This document shows positions 9,372 through 14,924 of a stretch of 14,924 nucleotides of DNA, in pieces. The stretch covers positions 1 to 14,924 of the forward strand of contig SDVU01000335.1 of NCBI GenBank assembly GCA_016256075.1. The letters are read 5' to 3'. How positions within the stretch are numbered: the first letter of the stretch is position 1; the number at the start of each line of letters is the position of its first letter. This DNA is from Dictyocoela muelleri. Its lineage: Eukaryota; Microsporidia. Below the pieces are notes generated by a model that did not search any database, was not told the origin of the DNA, and saw only the letters and a list, made by a program, of their open reading frames with translations. The translations under genes were made by a program, and so were the position numbers.

Positions 9372-9518
9372 TTTAAAATTAAAAGAATCTGAGTAAAAAA
9401 GTTTAAAATTAAAAAATTCTGAGTAAAAAAGTTTAAAGTTAAAAAAATCTTAGTAAAAAAGTTAAAAATTAAAAAATTCTGAGTAAAAATGTTTAAGTTA
9501 AAAAATTCTGAGAATAAA
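9372..9518. repeat. 30-nt minisatellite between convergent genes
   Basis: Four full 30-nt units and one partial unit share TTTAAAATTAAAAAATTCTG followed by AGTAAAAAAG. Units begin at 9372, 9402, 9432, 9462 and 9492. The array ends ten bases past the stop codon of the V-ATPase subunit gene and fills its 3' flank. Confidence 0.85.
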
Positions 9519-9528
9519 TTTTTATTAA

Positions 9529-9990
9529 CTAAACACCATATTTAATAGCCATGATCATTGAAACGATCAGACCAAATAAAGCAATAAATTCAACAAATAT
9601 CAGAAGTAAAACCATCTGCATAGCAAATTTCTTTTGTTTTGCTTTCGTGACAACTGCAGCACTTGCAACATTTCCACATCCGTATCCGGTAAAAAACCCT
9701 GAAAATCCAGAAATTGCAAACTTCGCACATGTAGTCATGGCTTTCTCAACAGTTTCAAATGCATCTTTAGGTGTAACCATCATGATGATCAATGAAAAAA
9801 TAATTGGGGCAGTTATAAAGCAGCTTGGAATGATAAGTGATGCAATTTCTATTCTTATTTCGGCTGCTTCACATATTCCTTTGGTTGCTTGTGACATTCC
9901 GAAGCTCGAGCCGGCAAACGGAAGTGCTGTAAGTAGGGTATAGCCGATGAATTTTACAATTCCTATTATTAGTTCGTCATTGTCTGCCAT
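9529..9990 (-). CDS. VMA3: V-type H+-ATPase proteolipid, subunit c
   Basis: The 153-residue protein is the usual length for subunit c. It forms the proton-carrying rotor ring of the V0 sector in vacuolar and other endomembranes. Four membrane helices can be seen at about 8-30, 48-71, 90-113 and 124-149. The GMSQATKGI segment (31-39) corresponds to the family 'GtakaGtGI' turn. The fourth helix carries the essential acidic residue, Glu134, in LIFVEFIALFG. Having one such Glu in helix 4 and no extra N-terminal helix favours c (or the close paralogue c') over c''. The start is fixed by CCC immediately before the ATG on the minus strand, with a second C-run just upstream. AATAAA sits two bases beyond the stop (9521-9526). 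The sequence is more diverged than typical animal or fungal copies. It is convergent with the 86-residue gene and divergent from the DUF155 gene. Confidence 0.93.
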   Translation of the reverse strand: MADNDELIIGIVKFIGYTLLTALPFAGSSFGMSQATKGICEAAEIRIEIASLIIPSCFITAPIIFSLIIMMVTPKDAFETVEKAMTTCAKFAISGFSGFFTGYGCGNVASAAVVTKAKQKKFAMQMVLLLIFVEFIALFGLIVSMIMAIKYGV

Positions 9991-9998
9991 GGGTGGGG
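9991..9998 (-). promoter_or_regulatory. Double C-run start-codon signal of VMA3
   Basis: On the minus strand the start reads CACCCCACCCATG, with CCC touching the ATG and CCCC one base further up. It is the strongest form of the signal in this window, in front of the gene expected to be most highly expressed. Confidence 0.7.
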
Positions 9999-10085
9999 TG
10001 TTTTAATTTTTTAATTAAAATCAATTTTAATAATTACGTTAAAAATTGATTTTTTGAAAGACTTTAAAAATTTTATTGGTGAGTG

Positions 10086-10304
10086 TTTTTAAAGAATTTT
10101 TACTCAAAAAAGTCTTACTCAAAAAAGTCTTTTTAAAGAAGTTTTACTCAAAAAAGTCTTTTAAAGAATTTTTACTCAAAAAAGTCTTACTCAAAAAAGT
10201 CTTTTAAAAAAGTTTTATTTAGAGAAGTTTTACTCAAAAAAGTTTTACTCAAAAAAGTCTTTTTAAAGAATTTTTACTCAAAAAAGTTTTATTTAGAGAA
10301 GTTT
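10086..10304. repeat. Minisatellite upstream of VMA3
   Basis: The motif TACTCAAAAAAGTCTTTTA alternates with AAAGAATTTT in irregular units, some joined directly as TACTCAAAAAAGTCT pairs. It begins about 95 bp upstream of the VMA3 start codon. Confidence 0.8.
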
Positions 10305-10670
10305 AATATTAATTTTAAAAAATTTTAAAAATAATTTTTTTAAGCTGGCATTCTAAATACATATTTTAAATGGTTGGCCTAAAGGCAAATACTTATTCTA
10401 AATGTTCTTTTATTTTAAATTCTAATCTCAATGATAAAATGTTACAATCTACACTTGATGATTTACATTTTCAACTAAAAGATCATAATTTCAAAATATC
10501 AGGAATATACATTTAAATATTTTAAAGACTATTTCATTTTTATAATTTTTTTGATATTCTATTAAATCAAAATTAAAAAAATTTTTAAATACAACTTTCC
10601 ATGATATTTATAATATTTTGATTTTTTTATATCATTAAAATGTTGAATGTAATCTCAACGCTCATTTAAA
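10305..10670. other. AT-rich spacer, nothing recognised
   Basis: No gene or clear repeat. A small hairpin-like GGCCTAAAGGC near 10376 is the only structure noticed. Confidence 0.45.
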
Positions 10671-10738
10671 AATGAAATTTTGTTTTATCAATGACTCAGC
10701 AGGATACAGGTAATCTTAGACATTATTCATAGATTTTA
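10671..10738 (-). mobile_element. Fragment of the SINE-like repeat core
   Basis: The blocks TTTTATCAATGACTCAGCAG and GATACAGGTAAT match copies A and B in order and orientation, and weaker similarity covers about 68 bp. Only the central-to-3' core survives; the tRNA-like head is absent. It lies between the divergent VMA3 and DUF155 genes. Confidence 0.6.
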
Positions 10739-11044
10739 AAAAAAGTTTTTTTTGTTTATAGGTCTTGTGATTGTCTATGTTATAAAATTATTATGCATTA
10801 TATTTTTATTAAAATTTTATTATTTTTTTTATTATATTTTTTATTATGATATTTTATGCGCACTATTATATTTTTGATAAATTATTTCAAATAACTGACG
10901 TCTTACATTATTTCTAATAATGATTTTAAATGTTGTTAATAACTTGGTCTATCAATGGCGATGATTTTTATAATTTATTCAACTTTAAAATATTATTCCT
11001 TTTCAATAATTAAAACCTTTAAGCACTTTTTAAAAAATAAAACT
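10739..11044. other. AT-rich spacer, nothing recognised
   Basis: No supported gene or RNA. Long T/A runs dominate. Confidence 0.45.
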
Positions 11045-11292
11045 TTTTTAATCACAACATTTTTAAATCATTAAACCCATTTCGAATCATTAACATTTTT
11101 AAAATTATTATCAATTTTTAATAACCCTTTTAAAATTATTAAACCCTTTTAAATTAATAACACTTTATTATGATTAACCCATTTTAATAATACCATTTTT
11201 AAAATTATTAACCCTTTTTAATTAATATCCCCTTTATTATGATTAACCCCCTTTAAAATTATTAAACCCTTTTAATCATTAACCCCTTAATT
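11045..11292. repeat. Minisatellite upstream of the DUF155 gene
   Basis: Irregular units of about 17-30 nt are built from TTTTAAAATTATTAAACCC and variants such as ATTATGATTAACCC. It ends about 60 bp before the start codon at 11355. The C-triplets give the array a CCC every unit, unlike the other arrays here. Confidence 0.75.
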
Positions 11293-11351
11293 ACCATTTC
11301 CATTCATTTTTTATTTAATTGTTAATTTTGAATTGAAAAAATAAAAGATAG

Positions 11352-11354
11352 CCC
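11352..11354 (+). promoter_or_regulatory. CCC start-codon signal
   Basis: GATAGCCCATGG places CCC directly before the ATG at 11355 and fixes this as the start. Confidence 0.7.
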
Positions 11355-12359
11355 ATGGCAAGGCTAGACGATTTTGAGCAAACACTTTCAATTGCAGAAT
11401 CATCTCTTCTATTTTCAAACAAAAAGACGAGCCGTATAGAATTACGTGCTCTTAAAGAGGCATTTCCTTTAAAGCAAGTTGAAGTGATGAAATCAAATGA
11501 GGATATCACGGAATCATCGAGTCTTAATAGCGTGACTGCCTATTGTACTGGCGAGAGTCTTGATTTAGATAAATTGTTTAAAGAAATCAAGACCAACAAA
11601 ATGTTTGTGAAGAGCAGTATTTATTATACGGAATGTCTTTATACATCTGTAAAGTTTCGTGTCTCTCCAGATAAATTTGAGAAACGCGATATTTTCTTTT
11701 TTGAGTATGGCTGTGTTGTTTTCTGGGGGCTTACACAAAACCAGGAAATTGAGATGTTGCAGGTAATGGAGAAGTATCTTTCGAAGAAATATTCTCCAAA
11801 TAGAATTACGAAAGAAAGTTTAAAGTATGGAATTGTTCCTGACAATCCAATGTTCATTAATGACAACATTTATCTGAGTTCTGATCATTATTTCGATAAA
11901 ATGGTTATATCGATTCCAATTGCACAGAGTGTCAGGCTTGATTATTATGAAGATTACACGGAAAACATAACTCAGGTAGTGAGAAATCTTCCAATGGAAA
12001 TAATGAACACGAGTATGCGTACTATTGACAAGCAAGATATAATGAACATATTATCGGCGATGTATTCAATCAGATTTGAGTTGAATTTGATAACTAGTAT
12101 TTTAGATCAACCGGAATTGTTGTGGTATTATCCGCAATATGAACCATTATATTCTCAATTTAGAAGGCTTTTGGAGATTAAGCCTAGAGTCGATATTATC
12201 AATCATAGAGTTGACACCATTCAGAATATTTTAAGTGTGTTGAATGTTAATTATAATGTTAAAAATTCAGATAGGTATATGACAATTATTATTTGCCTCC
12301 TGTTTTTTATACTTGTAATGTTTTTCGTTGTTGGAATTAAGCTACTTTTTATGAAATAA
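11355..12359 (+). CDS. DUF155 / RMD1-family protein with C-terminal membrane anchor
   Basis: The 334-residue protein contains the DUF155 domain (the yeast Rmd1/Rmd8 and fission yeast Sif2/Sif3 family). Diagnostic blocks in order are FFFEYGCVVFWGL (114-126), the IPIAQSVRLDYYED segment (187-200) and DQPELLWYYPQYEPLY (251-266). The last is followed by the RRLLEIKPRVDIINHRVD segment that precedes the final helices. Residues 309-331 form one strongly hydrophobic helix with a short basic tail, the usual C-terminal anchor of the family. The domain therefore faces the cytosol, or the matrix in the mitochondrial members. No targeting peptide is seen at the N-terminus, which favours the Rmd1/Rmd8 type over the mitochondrial type. 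Molecular function is poorly known in the family; Rmd1 and Rmd8 were named from sporulation phenotypes. The AATAAA signal overlaps the stop codon (12355-12360). It is divergent from VMA3, with 1.36 kb of repeats between them. Confidence 0.92.
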   Translation: MARLDDFEQTLSIAESSLLFSNKKTSRIELRALKEAFPLKQVEVMKSNEDITESSSLNSVTAYCTGESLDLDKLFKEIKTNKMFVKSSIYYTECLYTSVKFRVSPDKFEKRDIFFFEYGCVVFWGLTQNQEIEMLQVMEKYLSKKYSPNRITKESLKYGIVPDNPMFINDNIYLSSDHYFDKMVISIPIAQSVRLDYYEDYTENITQVVRNLPMEIMNTSMRTIDKQDIMNILSAMYSIRFELNLITSILDQPELLWYYPQYEPLYSQFRRLLEIKPRVDIINHRVDTIQNILSVLNVNYNVKNSDRYMTIIICLLFFILVMFFVVGIKLLFMK

Positions 12360-12667
12360 ATGATTTTAAGGTTTTTTAAGGTTTAATATTAAAATTTAAA
12401 TTATACTATCAAGTATTTAAACGACCAAAACAACCTGTAATTTAGATAATTAAATAAAAAATTTATGGATATTTATCTTTCATTTTTATACTAAATCGGA
12501 TAAATTGTTTTTTATTTTACTCATGGTGTATATGAATCGTGCTCAAATATTCTTTCATTTTACATTCTAAAAAGAGGTAGGTTTAAGTCTTTTTAAATCG
12601 TACTATCTAAATTTCCAATAATCACCAGGATACTTGTGATTTGTTATTTTATAATTTAAATTAAAAT
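12360..12667. other. 3' flank of the DUF155 gene, nothing recognised
   Basis: AT-rich, with no supported gene or repeat, up to the start of SINE copy B. Confidence 0.5.
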
Positions 12668-13048
12668 ATGATATATATATTACATGCTGATAACATCCAT
12701 AGCTGCAACCCCGGAGAGTTGTCGCCAACCTATGTTTTAGACTTTTGATTCTTGGTGTTCCGATGATACGTCATTCCTAAGATACCCAGAAGCCCAGGTG
12801 TATGCGCGAATTTCGTTTTATCAATGACTCAGAAGTATACAGGTAATTAGTGGATTTTCATGAATTTATATTTTCACTACTTTTTGCCGAGATGCGTCGC
12901 CGCACTCATCCTTACACCTAAAGAGTTCTTCTACTTTATTATTATATTCGACCAAGTCTTAATCAGCTATACCACACTGGAACAACCGTATATTAAGCTA
13001 TATTTCTATAGTTTTTGACCGCTTAATGTCATTCCCTCATTATTTATT

Positions 13049-13824
13049 GTTGCATTTTTTTGATCCATTGTAGAATTGATCCATTAATGAATTAAAAGTA
13101 AAATTTAAATAAAAAAATTTTCAAGCATGAATTTCAATAGGCGGTCATGCATAGAATTGATCCACGCCTTTAAATCATTAATGAAATATTAATTTTTAAA
13201 AATTGATCCATGATATCAAATCATTAATGAATTAATTTTAAAATAAAAATTACCCCTAAATTTTAAAAAATATAATGAATTTAACATTTAAAATGAATAA
13301 CCATTTTTACTCACTTAACACTTTCAGATGTGTTTGAAAATGCTAGATAGATGTGTTATGAGTTCAAGAATCAAAAAAAATCTGAGTGAGTAAAAATGGT
13401 TATTAATTTTAAATGTTACATTCATTAGATTTATTAAAAATTAGGGGTAATTTTTATTTTAAAATTAATTCATTAATGATTTGATATCGTGGATCAATTT
13501 TTAAAAATTAATATTTCATTAATGATTTAAACGCGTGGATCAATTCTATACATGACCGCCTATTGAAATTCATGCTTAAGAAATTTTAGATCTATCCCAA
13601 AATTTCCCCCGGGGGTAAATTTTGGGAAAGATAATTTTTTTTTATTTTTATTCAAACTTTCATATATTAAACGTTAATAAAATATTATCAATTTTTTTAC
13701 AGGGGGAAAATTTTGGGCAAGCTCACTCTGGGGAAAATTTTGGGATATATCCGAAATTTTTTATTTAAATTTTACTTTTAATTCATTAATGGATCCATTC
13801 TACAATGGATCAACAAAATGCAAC
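13049..13824. mobile_element. 776-bp non-autonomous DNA element with 267-bp inverted arms
   Basis: It begins GTTGCATTTT and ends AAAATGCAAC, and is flanked by the direct repeat ATTTATT (13042-13048 and 13825-13831). SINE copy A has a single ATTTATT at the same place, so this is a real target duplication. The left arm is 13049-13315. The right arm is 13385-13824, and is also 267 bp once the 165-bp MITE and its 8-bp duplication are removed. The 69-bp centre has no coding capacity. Arms differ by only a few bases, so the element is fairly young or conversion keeps the arms alike. A 7-bp duplication with long arms suggests a Mutator-like or P-like mobiliser, but the family is not proven. Confidence 0.85.
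13588..13752. mobile_element. 165-bp MITE nested in the right arm of the 776-bp element
   Basis: The left end is AGATCTATCCCAAAATTT and the right end, on the minus strand, is GGATATATCCCAAAATTTT. It is flanked by the direct 8-bp repeat GAAATTTT (13580-13587 and 13753-13760). The partner arm at about 13112-13120 lacks the insert, which gives a second empty-site control. Inside, the CCCAAAATTTCCCCC motif recurs several times in both orientations, including a palindrome around CCCCCGGGGG at 13606-13615. An 8-bp duplication fits hAT or Merlin type mobilisers. The run of G/C makes it stand out from its surroundings. Confidence 0.8.
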
Positions 13825-13910
13825 ATTTATTAAAGAGTGACGTCAGCGGGATGCGAACCTCGATAATAAATTTTAAATAAAGAGTGTGAACCACTGAACA
13901 TCTGGCTCCA

Positions 13911-14228
13911 TTTTAATTAACACAATTTTATATATTTCACGTGTTTTATTTTTTATATAATATGAAATTTTTTTATAAATTTGAAAATATCGGATTTTCA
14001 TCTGTGTTTTTTTTCACCTCTATATGATAAACTCATTTTTATAAATTTTAAAGATTTTTAACGACTTTTGAACATTCATACCCTCAGAATTCTTTGAAAA
14101 TATTATTTCGCGCATCAAGCGAGTAATATATGCGCTTGGATTGACATTTTCATTTTTCAATAAAAATGTCACCAATATAACTTGATCTCTGTATTTTGCA
14201 TAGATCTCTAATGTTTAAATACATACAC
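13911..14228. other. AT-rich spacer, nothing recognised
   Basis: No supported gene. Near 14150-14172 TGACATTTT pairs with AAAATGTCA as a small hairpin; no function can be assigned. Confidence 0.45.
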
Positions 14229-14255
14229 CAGTGTTTCTCAAACTGTGTACCATAG
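14229..14255 (+). mobile_element. Possible hAT-type terminal sequence
   Basis: CAGTGTTTCTCAAACTGTG followed by TACCATAG is close to terminal inverted repeats of many hAT elements. The partner end was not found inside the window and no transposase is visible, so this may be a solo end or chance. A related CACAAACTGTGG string ends the palindrome at 14774-14785. Confidence 0.35.
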
Positions 14256-14508
14256 ACATTTGTTAGGTTCGCCCTGAAAATTTATTTATATCTTAGAAGT
14301 TTGTTTTTTAAACATCAGATTTTTCTTTGGTTTACAATCTAATTTTAAAACACGCAATAATCAAATGCAAAAAAGAGAGAAAATGTCAATAATTTATGAA
14401 TTAACGAGACATTATCCTTTAATTTATTGCCTAACATTGAAGATATTCTTGATATCTATCAAGCACAATTCATAATAATATAAGTTTTATTAATTTATTG
14501 GTTCTATA

Positions 14509-14783
14509 ACGGTTTGTGACACTCAAAAGAAATGAGAGGGGTCAATTGGAGTATATTAAAAGAAGCATAAAGTCATCTGTTAAAGAAGGCCTTCGGATTT
14601 TTTTCCATATAAGGAAATTTTTTTATATCAAGGATATTTTTTGCTTTGCAAAAAATATCCTTGCTATAAAAAAATTTCATTATATGGAAAAAAATCCGAA
14701 GGCCTTCTTTAACAGATGATTTTATGCTTCTTTTAATATACTCCAATTGACCCCTCTCATTTCTTTTGAGTGTCACAAACTGT
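14509..14783. repeat. Near-perfect 275-bp palindrome (foldback element)
   Basis: Arms 14509-14644 and 14648-14783 are 136 bp each. They are reverse complements with four mismatches and are separated by the 3-nt loop TTT. Outer ends are ACGGTTTGTGACACTC and, complemented, ACAGTTTGTGACACTC. No convincing target duplication flanks it. A 67-codon frame can be read on each strand, but both are mirror images of one arm and start with GTG, so they are not believed to be genes. It could be a foldback transposon, a hairpin RNA source, or an artefact of replication or assembly. Confidence 0.85.
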
Positions 14784-14789
14784 GGAGTG

Positions 14790-14847
14790 CCAATTCGCCC
14801 GATTCTCAGTTCGCCCGATTCTCAGTTCACCCGATTCGTAATTCGCC
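14790..14847. repeat. 16-nt GC-richer tandem repeat
   Basis: Units CGCCCGATTCTCAGTT at 14796 and 14812 are identical. A third unit CACCCGATTCGTAATT begins at 14828, and a partial CGCC follows. The preceding CCAATT matches the unit end. It starts seven bases after the palindrome ends. Composition contrasts with the surroundings; it may be a transposon subterminal repeat. Confidence 0.75.
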
Positions 14848-14924
14848 TAAAAAAATAAAAAAATTTATAATTATAAAATATAATAGATTTCATTTTGTAA
14901 TGTTACAATAGATTAAAAATATAA

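Larger units (their letters stand above)
12668..13910 (-). mobile_element. SINE-like repeat, copy B, split by a nested insertion
   Basis: The copy runs from 12668 to 13048 and resumes after the insertion up to 13910. The tRNA-like head is read on the minus strand from 13910: GGAGCCAGATG, an A-box-like ATGTTCAGTGG (13891-13901) and a well-kept B-box GGTTCGCATCC (13849-13859). The body aligns with copy A through the TATACCACACTGGAACAAC, TTTTTGCCGAG and TATCAATGACTC blocks to the ATATATAT tail near 12675. Removing the 776-bp insertion and one 7-bp target copy leaves 460 bp, against 464 bp for copy A. Its promoter boxes are the best preserved of the three copies. Confidence 0.75.

Noticed and set aside
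9551-9943. 130-codon frame on the plus strand
   Set aside because: It is antisense to the V-ATPase c gene, whose membrane helices, Glu134 and start signal are convincing.
13832-13910. A functional tRNA gene on the minus strand
   Set aside because: A and B boxes are present, but the acceptor ends do not pair and the T stem is imperfect. The segment is the head of a dispersed repeat.
14140-14175. Hairpin TGACATTTT...AAAATGTCA as a terminator or small RNA
   Set aside because: A 9-10 bp A/T-rich stem is expected by chance at this base composition, and no gene ends there.
14516-14776. Two 67-codon frames, one on each strand, with nearly the same protein
   Set aside because: They are the two arms of one palindrome read in mirror image. 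They start with GTG and have no C-run start signal.

Overview
The window looks like a gene-poor, strongly AT-rich stretch of a eukaryotic genome, most likely from a microsporidian or a similarly reduced parasite. All four convincing genes are intronless ATG-started reading frames with a C-run (CCC or CCCC) directly touching the start codon. That is the signal known for microsporidian genes. Their products are eukaryotic (a V-ATPase proteolipid, a DUF155/RMD1-family membrane protein, a probable ER Hsp70-like protein). AATAAA lies at or very near several stop codons. The assignment to Microsporidia is an inference; no rRNA or marker gene is present to settle it.

Layout. 1-4400 has no intact gene. 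It holds a degenerate minisatellite, a hAT-like transposon end, a decayed SINE fragment, a complete but dead pogo/Tigger-type DNA transposon of about 2 kb (881-2905), and a full-length copy of a tRNA-derived SINE-like repeat (3670-4098). 4404-7223 encodes a 939-residue secreted or ER protein that I read as a very diverged large Hsp70 (GRP170/Lhs1 type) ending in KKEL. A second SINE copy follows on the minus strand (7332-7795). 8958-9218 encodes an 86-residue unknown protein, possibly a small OB-fold. It is convergent with the V-ATPase c subunit gene (9529-9990, minus). 11355-12359 encodes the DUF155 protein and is divergent from the V-ATPase gene.

12668-13910 is the most structured part. A third SINE copy is split by a 776-bp element with 267-bp inverted arms and a 7-bp target duplication. 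The right arm of that element is split in turn by a 165-bp MITE with its own 8-bp target duplication. The undamaged SINE copy at 7332 gives the empty site, so the three-layer order of events can be read directly. The window ends with a near-perfect 275-bp palindrome (14509-14783) and a 16-nt tandem repeat.

Coding sequence is about 4.55 kb of 14.9 kb. Each gene carries its own unrelated AT-rich minisatellite upstream of its start. The genes share no obvious pathway; two or three of them are tied to the endomembrane system (ER chaperone, V-ATPase, tail-anchored DUF155 protein).
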